DNA of 64,000 bases from CAVPDE01 sp964580575 (GCA_964580575.1 CAZOLJ010000011.1:1-64000); one strand, 5' to 3'; shown: positions 9,014 through 19,296, counted from the stretch's first letter. The notes: generated by a model not told the origin, from the sequence alone. A program made the numbers and translations.

Positions 9014-9979
9014 ATGCGTGTACTCTCAGGCATTCAGCCTTCTGGGGAGATTCATATTGGAAACTTCTTCGGCATGATGAAACCCATGATCGAGTACCAG
9101 GAGACTTCCGAGCTCTTCTGCTTTATCGTGAACTATCACGCCATGACCTCTGTCTCCGAAGGTCCGAAGCTGGCCTGGGGGACCGTTCAGGTGGCCCTGG
9201 ATTTTATCGCTCTCGGCATGAACCCTGACAAGGCGATCTTCTGGGTTCAGGGCGATGTGCCCGAAGTGACGGAACTGACCTGGATCCTGAACAATGTGAC
9301 CCCCGTAGGGCTTCTGCTCAGAAGCCACTCCTACAAGGACAAAACCGCTCAGGGAATCGCTCCCAACCACGGGCTTCTGTCCTACCCTGTGCTCATGGCC
9401 GCGGACATCCTGCTCTACCAGGGGGAACGGGTACCGGTGGGAAAGGATCAGCAGCAGCACCTGGAGATCACGCGGGATATTGCCATCCGGTTCAACGCCA
9501 CCTTTGGGGACACCTTTGTGGTGCCGGAGGCTGAAATCAACCCTAAGATCCCCCTGGTGGTTGGAATCGACGGCCGCAAGATGAGCAAGTCCTATGACAA
9601 TACCATTGAGATCTTTTGCGAAGAAAAAGAGCTCAAGGTCAAGATCGCGCGCATTGTCACAGATGCCACTCCCATAGAGGCTCCCAAAGACCCCGCCAAG
9701 TGCAATGTCTTCATCAATATTTCTCTGTTTCTGAACGAGGAGGAAAAGGCGGATCTGGCGGCGCGCTACCGAAAGGGCGGGGTCAAGTACAGCGACGTGA
9801 AGAAAGAGCTCTTTGCGCGCATGTGGGAATATTTTCGTCCGGCCCGCGAGAAGCGCAAACAACTCGAGAAGGACACTGACCAGATCCGCGCCATTCTGAA
9901 ATCAGGCGCGGAAAAAGCCCGTGCCAAAGCCGCCCCCACTCTGGACCTGGTGCGCAAACGGGTCGGCCTTGCCTATTAG
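9014..9979 (+). CDS. trpS: Tryptophan--tRNA ligase
   Basis: Class Ic aminoacyl-tRNA synthetase that charges tRNA-Trp. The class I signatures are clear: P-S-G-E-I-H-I-G-N at residues 9-17 (HIGH equivalent) and K-M-S-K-S at residues 189-193. Also visible are the Rossmann-fold segments around residue 120-150 (G-E-R-V-P-V-G-K-D-Q-Q-Q-H-L-E) that hold tryptophan and ATP. At 321 aa it is close to the usual 325-335 aa. AAAGGAG lies about ten bases before the ATG. It appears to be monocistronic: a terminator precedes it and a degraded gene follows. Confidence 0.96.
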   Translation: MRVLSGIQPSGEIHIGNFFGMMKPMIEYQETSELFCFIVNYHAMTSVSEGPKLAWGTVQVALDFIALGMNPDKAIFWVQGDVPEVTELTWILNNVTPVGLLLRSHSYKDKTAQGIAPNHGLLSYPVLMAADILLYQGERVPVGKDQQQHLEITRDIAIRFNATFGDTFVVPEAEINPKIPLVVGIDGRKMSKSYDNTIEIFCEEKELKVKIARIVTDATPIEAPKDPAKCNVFINISLFLNEEEKADLAARYRKGGVKYSDVKKELFARMWEYFRPAREKRKQLEKDTDQIRAILKSGAEKARAKAAPTLDLVRKRVGLAY

Positions 9980-10006
9980 GAGCGCGCCTCCTTCGCAGGC
10001 TATTCC

Positions 10007-10519
10007 ATGATCCGCACTCAAGATCGTCTCTTGAGGCATTTTTCATGGCAGAAGGTCACCGCATCAGGCGGGCCGGGTTGGGCTGCCAAGTATGGATTGG
10101 ATTTTATCGAGGAGGCGCCGGTCCTCGTCGCGGTTCTCTTTGACCCTTCTCAGAACGGTCTCGGCGGACACTTCGGACAGGCCCAAGGAGCGATTGCGGC
10201 CGCAGCCGCATGCGTCCAGAACATTCTGCTTGCCGCAGCCGACATGGGATTGGGAACCCTATGGTTCACCTTCTTCCATCCGGAAGAGATGAGGGCCTGC
10301 CTCGGAGTGCCTGCAAACCTGGAAGTCGCAGGAGTCATTCCCATGGGCAGGGTCAAAGGCACGATAAAGTCGCCTCCCCGGAAACAAGCGAAGGTCCATC
10401 GGGAATCCTACGGCCGAACTCAGCAAGCGCCTGCCGATCCGTCATCCCTTCGTTTATCGCAGGGGCGTGGCCGAGTCTTGTGGAAAAAGGGGAGGCGTAT
10501 CCCATGGTGGACTCCCTGA
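10007..10519 (+). pseudogene. Nitroreductase-family remnant lacking its N-terminus
   Basis: The open frame contains the C-terminal half of a nitroreductase-like flavoprotein: E-E-A-P-V-L-V-A-V-L near 10113, then a segment with A-A-A-A-C-V-Q-N-I-L-L-A-A-A-D-M-G-L-G-T, and a final G-V-I-P-M-G block near 10335. The N-terminal FMN-binding region with its R-R-S-x-R motif is absent, and there is only 27 bp between the trpS stop and this frame, so it cannot be hidden upstream. After about 10420 the translation no longer resembles the family. It is best read as a truncated, probably non-functional copy; an intact nitroreductase is present at 35185-35727. A functional short protein cannot be excluded. 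Confidence 0.6.
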
Positions 10520-10568
10520 GACTTCAACCCGTTTGAAGAGGGTTCCTATCACCTCACCGGAGGCAAGA

Positions 10569-12002
<1,434 letters not shown>

Positions 12003-12016
12003 GTGCGAAAAAGATT

Positions 12017-13096
12017 TCAGCCGATGCGGATGTGTTTTCCGATCCAATCGGGAAGCGAGCGCAGGTTGTAGTAGTCCGCCATGGTGTGATAGCAGGTGGA
12101 GGAGCAGTTCAAGAGACAGTTCTTCTTAACTTCCCCGAGTTTTTCTTCCTCAAACTTCGGTTCCCAGATCCGGCCCCAGTCCTCCTCATAGGTGATCAGA
12201 TCAAAACAGGGAGACAGGGTGCCGTCCGTGCGGATGAGGGCGCCGTTGTGGCCAGCCCGGCAATCCCAGGGTTGCAGGCGTCCGCGCATGCGCAGTTTGA
12301 AATCCCTCAGATGAGGAATCGAATTGACCATGGGCCACCCTTCGCGCTGCTTCTCAACCAGCCAGTCCAGAAGCCGGTCCACTTCCTCCCATTCCTTGTC
12401 TGTGATGCTCAGCATATCGTCTTGATGACGGTAATGGTGCGTGTCCACGAAAGAGTGGGGGGGCTCATTCAGATGGTAGTCTGTCCCGATCCCGTTCTGG
12501 TGGGCGATCTCCGTCAGCATGCGGACATCCTTGAGATTGTTTCTGCAAATGTTGATGTTGAAGAAGACCAGGTAGCCATGTTCCTTTTGCCTCTCCACGA
12601 GGTGACGGAACTGAGGTTCTATGCTGAGGAGGGCTTTGGGAAGTCCCTTCCGAGGGGCGACACAGTCCACAGCCAGGTTGATTGCGGCGATTCCCGCTCT
12701 TCCGATTTCATCGATGAAGGGTTTGTCCAGCAGGTAGCCATTTGTGGGAAGATACATGAAAAATCCATTCTCAGAGCCATACCGGACCACTTCGAGGACA
12801 AAGTCCTTGCGAAGAAGAGGCTCCCCTCCCATCAGGGGAATGACACGGCAACCGAGAAATTTGAGCCAGTCCACCGCGCTCTTCGCCGTGTCCATGTCCA
12901 TGCTGGGCACCCGCTTGTCCGTGTCGTTGTCATACTGGAAGCAGTAGTGGCAGTCTATGTTGCAGCGCCACTCGGTGAAGAGGTAGCAAAGAACCGGTCG
13001 GAATTCATTGGCGTGAACACGGGAGTTGAAATAAGGAATAGCCCAGCGGCGAAAGGCGCGGACGCCATTGATGGTCTTGTACTTTGTCGTCTGCAT
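12017..13096 (-). CDS. Radical SAM protein with C-terminal cysteine-rich region
   Basis: 359-aa radical SAM enzyme. The cluster motif CxxxCxxC is Cys45, Cys49 and Cys52, followed by the G-G-E-P SAM-binding motif near residue 91. The C-terminal part (after about residue 275) has seven or so further cysteines, including C-R-A-G-H-N, L-S-P-C-F-D and a final N-C-L-L-N-C-S-S-T-C cluster, consistent with a SPASM-like auxiliary iron-sulfur domain. The reaction and substrate are unknown. A strong sigma-70 promoter lies 70 bases upstream, and no precursor peptide gene was found next to it, so a peptide-modifying role is not supported. It stands alone between convergent and same-strand neighbours. Confidence 0.87.
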   Translation of the reverse strand: MQTTKYKTINGVRAFRRWAIPYFNSRVHANEFRPVLCYLFTEWRCNIDCHYCFQYDNDTDKRVPSMDMDTAKSAVDWLKFLGCRVIPLMGGEPLLRKDFVLEVVRYGSENGFFMYLPTNGYLLDKPFIDEIGRAGIAAINLAVDCVAPRKGLPKALLSIEPQFRHLVERQKEHGYLVFFNINICRNNLKDVRMLTEIAHQNGIGTDYHLNEPPHSFVDTHHYRHQDDMLSITDKEWEEVDRLLDWLVEKQREGWPMVNSIPHLRDFKLRMRGRLQPWDCRAGHNGALIRTDGTLSPCFDLITYEEDWGRIWEPKFEEEKLGEVKKNCLLNCSSTCYHTMADYYNLRSLPDWIGKHIRIG

Positions 13097-13166
13097 CCGG
13101 GTCGCCTCTTTTTACGAAAAGCGGAAAAAGGACCTCAACCGAAATGCGCCTAATAGACCCTTAAGA

Positions 13167-13195
13167 ACTATAGAGGGCTGAGGCGTGGTTGTCAA
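13167..13195 (-). promoter_or_regulatory. Sigma-70 promoter for the radical SAM gene
   Basis: On the minus strand TTGACA (13195-13190) is followed by a 17-base spacer and TATAGT (13172-13167), an almost perfect consensus promoter. The expected start of transcription is near 13160, giving a leader of about 64 bases before the ATG at 13096. Confidence 0.8.
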
Positions 13196-13269
13196 CCCTT
13201 TCGGCTGCGCGCCGTAGCTCCACCCTCTCAGCAGCGGCCCTGCTGCGAAGGAACGGCACACAGGGCATG

Positions 13270-13306
13270 CTCAGGGTTGACCCTGAGCCGTTCGAAGGGT
13301 CAACCG
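13270..13306. repeat. GGTTGACCC/GGGTCAACC palindromic repeat
   Basis: GGTTGACCC and GGGTCAACC form a perfect nine-base stem around a TGAGCCGTTCGAA loop. It overlaps the 3' end of the TrpF-like gene. The CCTGAGC...TTCGAA core resembles the palindromes at 20975-21032 and suggests one dispersed repeat class. Confidence 0.6.
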
Positions 13307-14230
13307 AGGCCGCTTTCCTGATAGGATGAGATCGAGATGGCGCAGCTGCTTTTCGGTGAGTGCGATTTTCTCTTCAAGGTCTTCGATGGCGAGGAGTTGG
13401 TGAGGTCTCACAGAGTGGGCGGGCAGGGCGGCAACCCTGAGCTGAAGCTCTTCCGTAAATCCGGCTAAGTGCCGAGCGAGATCTTCCCTCCTGGAGGGTA
13501 AGGTGGTCTCTGCTCTACGGATTTCTTTGACAAACTTTTCCACCTTCCCAAAATCCTTCTTGAAGCGAATCGGCTTTTCGGATGCATCCACCTGATTGGT
13601 TTGGGTGCAACTGTCGGCTCCTGCGGGCAGCACTTCGCTCACGGTGTCAAACACATTTTCCGGTGAGAGGCCGCCTGCAAGGAGCACGGGGGTTTTGCTT
13701 TGGAGAATAACGGTCTTCGCTCTTTCAAGGTCCGCTAACTTCCCGGTGATACCGACAAAACCCGCTACAGGTTCTTTACCCAGCCAGGTGTCGATCAGGA
13801 GGAAGTCACTGGCTTTCTCCAGTTCATGAACCAGGTCGAGGCACGGGAAATCCGCCGCCAGACCTGCAGGAGGCACTGGGATGGAGCGCACGATCCCGAT
13901 CTCCGGAAAAGAACTTCTGAACTTCTCTTGCAGGAGGATAAAAGGGCGCAAGTCAGCCGGATGACCCTGTGCATCGGTAAGGTTGTCACAGAAGTGGACA
14001 AAGTGGGGGCGGTAGTAATCCATTGCCCTGCAGAGGGTCTGCCAATCACCAAAGAGCGGAATCAGGTTGCTGCGTGTTTCGGTTCGATCCGTGAGACGGA
14101 TAACCTCACGGAGCTCCGGCTTTTTCCACTCTGAAGCAGAAAGAATTACGCTGCCGATGCGATCGACCCCAAGGGAGATGCAGTTCTGAGCTTCTTCAGG
14201 GGTTTGGATTTCATAGATTTGAGCGAGCAT
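13271..14230 (-). CDS. Phosphoribosylanthranilate isomerase-like barrel protein
   Basis: 319-aa protein whose first 215 residues look like a TrpF-type TIM barrel: the V-K/A-Q-I-Y-E-I start, a L-I-P-L-F-G strand, and L-L-A-G-G-L-S-P-E-N-V near residue 186, where TrpF binds phosphate. Where TrpF normally has its closing V-D-x-N-S/S-S-G-V-E segment, this protein has G-A-D-S-C-T-Q-T-N. It lacks trp-operon neighbours and carries about 100 extra charged, probably helical residues at the C-terminus. A catalytic role in tryptophan synthesis is therefore doubtful; a TrpF-like protein of unknown function is the safer call. The last residues run into a GGGTTGACC-type repeat, so the C-terminus may be repeat-derived. 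Confidence 0.65.
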   Translation of the reverse strand: MLAQIYEIQTPEEAQNCISLGVDRIGSVILSASEWKKPELREVIRLTDRTETRSNLIPLFGDWQTLCRAMDYYRPHFVHFCDNLTDAQGHPADLRPFILLQEKFRSSFPEIGIVRSIPVPPAGLAADFPCLDLVHELEKASDFLLIDTWLGKEPVAGFVGITGKLADLERAKTVILQSKTPVLLAGGLSPENVFDTVSEVLPAGADSCTQTNQVDASEKPIRFKKDFGKVEKFVKEIRRAETTLPSRREDLARHLAGFTEELQLRVAALPAHSVRPHQLLAIEDLEEKIALTEKQLRHLDLILSGKRPRLTLRTAQGQP

Positions 14231-14253
14231 GAGAAAAAGCGCCTAAAGTGTCT

Positions 14254-14325
14254 AAAATGCCTAAAGTTGAAAAGACAAAACCCACCACGAAAACACGAAA
14301 TAACGAAAGCACGAAAGAAGAAGTT
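14254..14325. repeat. Word-like direct repeats upstream of the TrpF-like gene
   Basis: The spacer holds three imperfect copies of TGCCTAAAG (within 14242-14270) and then four imperfect copies of CACGAAA/ACGAAA (14285-14313). There is no coding frame; the pattern is similar in style to other short-word repeats in this window. Confidence 0.5.
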
Positions 14326-14402
14326 GAGCCTTTGTTTCTCCTTCAATCAGAAATCGGGAATACAATATCGCAAGCAGAGTTGGTTCGAGAACTGATTACT
14401 GC

Positions 14403-15389
14403 TCACTGTTTACTGATGACTGACTTCACGACTTTCAAAACAATGTCGTGGAGCTTGCCGTTTGTCGCAATGACCCCCTTGTTCTTTACCAGAGTCTTGC
14501 CTTGTGAGAAGTCCAGAGGCTTGCCGTTGAGATCCGTCACCTTGCCGCCCGCTTCCTCCACAAGGATGCAGCCTGCAGCGTGATCCCATATCTTCTCTAC
14601 ATAAGCTTTCATGGTTGGGAGGCGCAGGTACACGGTTCCATCTCCTCTGGCGAGGATGCCGTACTTGGCCTGGCTGTCCATCCGCAGGGGAGGTCGCTTC
14701 ACTCCAAGCAGCTTTACGATTTCAACCATGTCATCATGAGAGGAGTGGGAGGATTCAAAGGATTCGCAAAAGAGCGCCTCCAAAGGGGTTGCGATGTCCG
14801 CGACTCTGATTTCTCTTTCTTCAGCCTGTTCGATCCCCCTGACGGCTGAACCCTGTCCGCGGACCGCCACGAAAAGCGACCCGCCCTGTCCCTGAAGAGA
14901 AACAAGGGGAAGACTGGGACACCCCAGGATGCCGAGGCGAACCTGACCGTCTTCAATAAGAGCCAGGGCAACCGCATATTGATCTCCCCGGAGAAAACCT
15001 TTGGTGCCGTCGATAGGGTCGAGGGTCCAAAAACGGCCTTTAGGACCGCCTTCTGCATTGCCCCGGTCAATGGCAGCGAGGGTTTCGTTCTCCTTGAGTT
15101 GGGGAGTGATCATCCGCACATGCTTCAGCACGGCCTGTTTGAGCCTTGCGTTTTCAGGCTGCCGCACAAGCGCAGAGTCCTCTTCCCCCACGAGCGGAAT
15201 ATGGGGAAAGGTTGCGGAAAGATGGTCGCTCACCACGGCCTGCGCCCCGAAATCAGCCACGGTCACAGGGGATTTGTCCTCTTTGTCAATCACTCCACCT
15301 GCAAGGCGAGCGGCCTGCACAGCGCTGCAGAGCCTGCAGGCCTTTATCACAGCCTCCAGAGCCACACGACGTTCCAGTTCATAACTCAT
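14403..15389 (-). CDS. 3'(2'),5'-bisphosphate nucleotidase (CysQ/HAL2 family)
   Basis: 328-aa member of the inositol monophosphatase superfamily with the metal-binding motifs in order: G-E-E-D-S near residue 64, D-P-I-D-G-T-K-G-F near residue 127, and W-D-H-A-A-G near residue 270. Extra length and the D-P-I-D-G-T-K-G-F form point to the HAL2/CysQ branch that removes phosphate from 3'-phosphoadenosine 5'-phosphate (PAP), a by-product of sulfate activation, rather than to inositol phosphatases. Activity on PAP or PAPS is inferred. An NrnA-like protein, which can also act on PAP, is at 51916. It is transcribed away from the ATPase gene across a 128-bp spacer. Confidence 0.85.
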   Translation of the reverse strand: MSYELERRVALEAVIKACRLCSAVQAARLAGGVIDKEDKSPVTVADFGAQAVVSDHLSATFPHIPLVGEEDSALVRQPENARLKQAVLKHVRMITPQLKENETLAAIDRGNAEGGPKGRFWTLDPIDGTKGFLRGDQYAVALALIEDGQVRLGILGCPSLPLVSLQGQGGSLFVAVRGQGSAVRGIEQAEEREIRVADIATPLEALFCESFESSHSSHDDMVEIVKLLGVKRPPLRMDSQAKYGILARGDGTVYLRLPTMKAYVEKIWDHAAGCILVEEAGGKVTDLNGKPLDFSQGKTLVKNKGVIATNGKLHDIVLKVVKSVISKQ

Positions 15390-15517
15390 GATGTCGCCTC
15401 ACTCGCTTCATTTTAGGATCTTGAGATCCGCTTTTTGTGCTATACTTTTCTTAAAAGCAGCAGAGTGCAGTTCAGATAAAGCGTTTTAGTGACCAAGGAA
15501 ATTTAGGAGATCTTGCG

Positions 15518-16228
15518 ATGCATCTCAAGGAAATAATGCTTCATCCTGAGGAATATCCCACCTGGGACTACTATCCCTTCAATCACAAAATCTTTCATCT
15601 CACCAAGCGGATTGTGTTCAGCTCTCCAGTGACTTTTTTTGTGGGGGAGAATGGGAGCGGCAAATCCACCCTGATCAGGGCGATCGCGCACCGCTGCTAC
15701 ATTCACATTTGGCGCGACACCGACAGGGTGCACCTGGACGCGAACCCCTATGAGGAGTTCCTCTACCGGTACATCTCTGCGGAGTGGAATGACGGAGAGG
15801 TGCCAGGATCTTTTTTCTCTTCTGATTTGTTCGCCCACTTTGCCCAGAACCTGGATGAGTGGGCGGCCTCTGACCCGGAGATGCTGCGTTACTTTGGAGG
15901 AAAGTCTCTGGTGGCCCAATCGCATGGCCAATCCCTCATGTCCTATTTTCGAAGCCGCTACCAACTCCGTGGCCTTTACCTTCTCGACGAACCGGAGACG
16001 GCTCTTTCGCCCAAAACCCAGATTGACTTTGTAAGGCTCCTCAAGGAGATGGGAGAGCAAGGACATGCGCAGTTCATCATCGCGAGTCATTCTCCCATTC
16101 TCCTCGCGTGTCCCGGGGCGACGATCTACAGTTTCAACGAGATCCCTGTGAAGACGGTGAACTACGAAGACACGGAGCACTACAGGACCTACAAGGACTT
16201 CTTAAATCGCAGGGAGCAGTATCTGTGA
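15518..16228 (+). CDS. AAA-family ATPase (ABC-type nucleotide-binding fold)
   Basis: 236-aa soluble ATPase with Walker A G-E-N-G-S-G-K-S-T at residues 43-51, a S-H-G-Q-S-type segment resembling an ABC signature near residue 139, Walker B L-Y-L-L-D-E-P-E near residue 155, and a switch histidine in I-A-S-H-S-P near residue 191. This is the small stand-alone ATPase family related to SMC/RecF-like ATPases; no membrane partner is nearby, so it is not a transporter subunit. Function is unknown. AGGAG precedes the ATG by eight bases. The Nudix gene starts 27 bases after the stop and is probably co-transcribed. Confidence 0.82.
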   Translation: MHLKEIMLHPEEYPTWDYYPFNHKIFHLTKRIVFSSPVTFFVGENGSGKSTLIRAIAHRCYIHIWRDTDRVHLDANPYEEFLYRYISAEWNDGEVPGSFFSSDLFAHFAQNLDEWAASDPEMLRYFGGKSLVAQSHGQSLMSYFRSRYQLRGLYLLDEPETALSPKTQIDFVRLLKEMGEQGHAQFIIASHSPILLACPGATIYSFNEIPVKTVNYEDTEHYRTYKDFLNRREQYL

Positions 16229-16255
16229 GATTGCCCTGAGATCCGGTGACACCTG

Positions 16256-17164
16256 ATGAGAAAGATCTCTGAAGAAGCGAGGCCGGCATCCACCGTTGTT
16301 CTCGTGCGGGCGCAGGTCACAGGGTTTCAGGTGTATCTCCTGAAGAGGAGCGGTCAGAGCGGATTCTTTCCCGGAAGCTATGTGTTTCCCGGAGGCACGG
16401 TCGCTTCTGAAGACCGGGATGCGGATCTGTGGCTGAGACACAGTGATCTCGATTTGCCCGGTGTGGAGAAAAGACTGGGTGGAACTCTCGCGGCGCCGGA
16501 AATGCTTGCTTACGGGGTGGCCGCCATTCGGGAAACCTTTGAAGAGGGTGGGGTGCTGCTTGCAAGCCGCGCCCAGGAAATCGACTTAGGCATGCAGGCG
16601 ATATGTGAGACGCGAAAGGTGAAGAGGCTTTCTAAGGGCTGGTTCAGGGAGTGGGTCGTTTCCGGGCAGTGGCACCTGCAACTCTCGCGGTTGACTCCAT
16701 GGACGCACTGGATCACGCCCGAAATGTTTAAGCCCCGCTTCAACACGCGCTTTTTTCTTGTGTTTGTCCCTCTGGACCAGGAGTGCAGTCCTGACAAAGA
16801 GGAGACCACCCACGGAATCTGGGTCACGCCGGAGCAAGGTCTTGAGGCTAACCTCAGAGGAGAGATTCCTCTCAGCCCTCCCACCCTGGTGACGCTTCAC
16901 GAATTGCTCCAGCACAATACGCTGAAGGAGCTCCAGGACGAGGTCAGCAGGCGCGGGTGGGGTGACCCGAGGCTGCCCCGTGTCATTGCCGTGGAGAAAG
17001 GAGTCATGATCCTCGAACCCTGGGACCCTATGATCCAAGAAAAGGAGGTGACATTCGATCTCGCCACCTTGAAGAAGCTTGTCCTGCCTGTGGGAGAACC
17101 CTTTTCCAGGTTATGGCTCTACGAAGGAATCTGGAGACCTGTACGTATTTACCCCCTCCCCTAA
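16256..17164 (+). CDS. Nudix hydrolase, NUDT19-like
   Basis: 302-aa protein with a Nudix fold. The Nudix box is visible as A-A-I-R-E-T-F-E-E-G-G-V-L-L around residues 88-102, with the metal-binding R-E-x-x-E-E core intact, and an F-P-G-G-T motif near residue 43 before it. The long insertion between the F-P-G-G and the box, and the overall length, fit the NUDT19/RP2p-like group, whose members hydrolyse CoA or acyl-CoA derivatives; substrate assignment is an inference. The start at 16256 has only a weak ribosome site. The stop lies in a G/C-rich palindromic repeat region. Confidence 0.8.
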   Translation: MRKISEEARPASTVVLVRAQVTGFQVYLLKRSGQSGFFPGSYVFPGGTVASEDRDADLWLRHSDLDLPGVEKRLGGTLAAPEMLAYGVAAIRETFEEGGVLLASRAQEIDLGMQAICETRKVKRLSKGWFREWVVSGQWHLQLSRLTPWTHWITPEMFKPRFNTRFFLVFVPLDQECSPDKEETTHGIWVTPEQGLEANLRGEIPLSPPTLVTLHELLQHNTLKELQDEVSRRGWGDPRLPRVIAVEKGVMILEPWDPMIQEKEVTFDLATLKKLVLPVGEPFSRLWLYEGIWRPVRIYPLP

Positions 17165-17296
17165 CCCCTCCCACCGAGGGAGGGGAATTCTGAGCTGCGG
17201 ATCACAGGTTCCTCCCCTTGACGCGCAGCGCGGGTGCTTGCGCCGCGTGTGGGGGAGGTTCACCCGCCTTGGGCGGGCGAGGTGGGGGTGAGGGAC
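17150..17296. repeat. CCCCTCCC/GGGAGGGG palindromic repeat cluster
   Basis: Between convergent genes: CCCCTCCC pairs with GGGAGGGG (17152-17188), and a second larger structure pairs CCTCCCC (17211-17217) with GGGGGAGG (17252-17259); further G-rich pairs (CCCGCCTTGGGCGGG, 17270-17284) follow. Similar elements occur at 27196-27256, 30292-30390 and 33527-33560. They may double as bidirectional terminators, but lack clear T-runs. Confidence 0.6.
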
Positions 17297-19159
17297 CTAA
17301 CTTACTGCTATTCCCAAACGCTTGAGCGTCTTGGGAGTAGGAATCCCGTTGTGATCGTAGCCGCGCTTCTTGTAGTACTTGGATCTCAGCTTTTCGATGG
17401 GCACGGTGCGTGCTTTAGGATCTGATTTGCGGCCTTCCCTCAACAAACGGTCCGGCAAGGTGTCGTGCAAGCGCCAGATTCCTTCCCGTGTGTTCATGTA
17501 GCGTTCCAACACCGTGATCCGATCACCGGCTTCAAGGTATTCCCAGCGGGACATCTTAATGCCTGTCACCGCTGACCAGAAATCCCTATAGAGGGTGTAA
17601 TCAATGAGGGGAATCGCCACCTGGGGCAGCTCCTGCATTAAAAGGGCGAGGGCAAAGGATGGCGTGTACTTGGTGAGCGGAGACTCCAACAGATAGGGGA
17701 AAAGCGTGAACAGACAGGTTTGGAGAGAGTTGACACAGTTGTCTAGGTTTTCGAAAAACCTGACGTAATCGGCTTTGGAGCGCGCTGCATAGGGCCGGAG
17801 CAATCCGAGGAAGACTTCCTGGGCAACCAGGAACGCGGACAGGTGACAGCCCCCACGGTTAGCCACCGCGTAGGCCAGGCCGTGGCCGAAAGAACCTCGC
17901 GGGTCGTACCCGGCGATTTCAAGGCCCTTCACGTGCATGGCAAAGGATGTTCCTCCGTACTTCTCGGACAGCGCTCTGCTGCCCTGGGCCATCTCCGCGC
18001 CGAACCCCTTTTTTTGAGCGATGTGGAGGAGCGCTTGGGATACCCCGTCAGGTGAGCCAAACTTCAGATCGCTATGGACCATGCCTCTTTGAGCCGCTTC
18101 CATGACCCAGGCCAGGGTCCCGCCTGCGGAGATGGTATCCATTCCCATCCTGCCGCAGATTCTGTTCCACTCTGCGATTTTCTCGATATCGAAAATTCCA
18201 AGATTGGACCCCAACAGGGTTACAGTTTCATATTCAGGGGCCGGGAGTTCCTCTCCTCCGAACTTCCCTTTCTTTCCGCAAAGGATGGTGCAGGGCTTGC
18301 ACGTGTGGTGGCTTGTATCGTGGTGTTTTCTTGTTTCTTCCCCGCTGATCTGAAGAGCTTCTGCATGGGTACCGTCACTGAAGTTGTTGACAGGAAGGAT
18401 ATTGCCTTTCACGCTCAACGCGACATTTGCAGGCGTCCCGAGACTGCGGTAGAGGCTTCCGGTGATTCCATTTTGATTGATGTACGCCGTAGCCTTTTTC
18501 TTCAATCGGTCAAAGGCCGGTTGGACCACCGGGATGATCTTGTACGCCCCTCCCAGAGCGACAATGGCCTTGAGGTTCTTGGAACCCATCACCGCTCCCA
18601 TGCCTCCTCGGCCCAGAAAGCGGTCTCCAGTGGCAATGTTGGCAAAGCGAACAAGATTTTCACCCGCAGGACCAATGACAAGCATGCCTGCCCGCTTTTC
18701 ATCCAGTTTAGCCTGGGTTTCGGCGGTATCGAGCCCCCAGAGTTCCCCGGCATCCCTGAACTCCACGCCTTCGGAATTGACCAGCAGATAGGTCGGTTTG
18801 ACCGCCTTGCCGCGGACGAGCAAACCATCCCAGCCTGCGGTCTTGAGAGCCATACCGAAAGGTCCGCCGCAGGAGGAGGCCACCATGATCCCGGTGAGAG
18901 GCGATTTGGTGACGGCAGCAAAACGGCCTGAGCAGGGGGCGCCTGTGCCCATGAGCACGCCGGGCATGAAGGCAAGGATGCTTTCATCTCCCAGCGGATC
19001 TGCGCCGGGCTGCAGCCGATCGTAGAGAAGCTTCAAACCTAGGCCTTTGCCCCCAAGATACAACCTGCGTTCCCGTGGCTTCACCTCATAGATGTCCACC
19101 TTGCTTCGGCTGAGGTCGACTTCCAAGATCCTGTTGCTGGTTCCGATGATCTCTTTCAT
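17297..19159 (-). CDS. Aldehyde:ferredoxin oxidoreductase family protein
   Basis: 620-aa tungsten/molybdopterin enzyme of the AOR family, which oxidises aldehydes to acids with ferredoxin as electron acceptor. The N-terminal domain shows Y-L-G-G-K-G-L-G and A-P-C-S-G-R-F; the [4Fe-4S] ligands are in C-K-P-C-T-I-L-C near residue 290 with the distal cysteine expected around residue 500 (two cysteines present at D-N-C and Q-T-C). G-H-G-L-A-Y-A-V and R-G-G-C-H-L match the pterin-binding C-terminal region. Length is typical. The substrate is not predictable. There is no adjacent ferredoxin-like or MoaD-like gene, so it probably works with a soluble ferredoxin. Confidence 0.92.
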   Translation of the reverse strand: MKEIIGTSNRILEVDLSRSKVDIYEVKPRERRLYLGGKGLGLKLLYDRLQPGADPLGDESILAFMPGVLMGTGAPCSGRFAAVTKSPLTGIMVASSCGGPFGMALKTAGWDGLLVRGKAVKPTYLLVNSEGVEFRDAGELWGLDTAETQAKLDEKRAGMLVIGPAGENLVRFANIATGDRFLGRGGMGAVMGSKNLKAIVALGGAYKIIPVVQPAFDRLKKKATAYINQNGITGSLYRSLGTPANVALSVKGNILPVNNFSDGTHAEALQISGEETRKHHDTSHHTCKPCTILCGKKGKFGGEELPAPEYETVTLLGSNLGIFDIEKIAEWNRICGRMGMDTISAGGTLAWVMEAAQRGMVHSDLKFGSPDGVSQALLHIAQKKGFGAEMAQGSRALSEKYGGTSFAMHVKGLEIAGYDPRGSFGHGLAYAVANRGGCHLSAFLVAQEVFLGLLRPYAARSKADYVRFFENLDNCVNSLQTCLFTLFPYLLESPLTKYTPSFALALLMQELPQVAIPLIDYTLYRDFWSAVTGIKMSRWEYLEAGDRITVLERYMNTREGIWRLHDTLPDRLLREGRKSDPKARTVPIEKLRSKYYKKRGYDHNGIPTPKTLKRLGIAVS

Positions 19160-19264
19160 GGTGGGTCCCTTGCTATTCCCCAGATCCTCGTTTGCAAATG
19201 GGGGATGAGAAACCTATCGAGGACGCATTATAGCAACTCCAAAGGATTCTGCAATGCTCAACGG

Positions 19265-19296
19265 CGTCACGGATCATTCACGTCACGGATCATTCA
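19265..19296. repeat. 16-bp tandem duplication
   Basis: CGTCACGGATCATTCA occurs twice in direct tandem (19265-19280, 19281-19296) in the divergent spacer between the AOR and CDF genes. A local duplication; a role as a binding site is possible but not shown. Confidence 0.8.

Noticed and set aside
12017..13270. RiPP precursor next to the radical SAM gene
   Set aside because: No short frame with a ribosome site and Cys/Ser/Thr-rich core is found within a few hundred bases on either strand.
13280..13306. tRNA T-loop-like GTTCGAAGG
   Set aside because: Part of a palindromic repeat; no acceptor stem, D-arm or anticodon arm can be drawn around it.
15418..15446. Promoter TTGAGA...TATACT before the AAA ATPase gene
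   Set aside because: The -10 is good but the spacing to TTGAGA is only 14 bases, and nothing suitable is found at 17.
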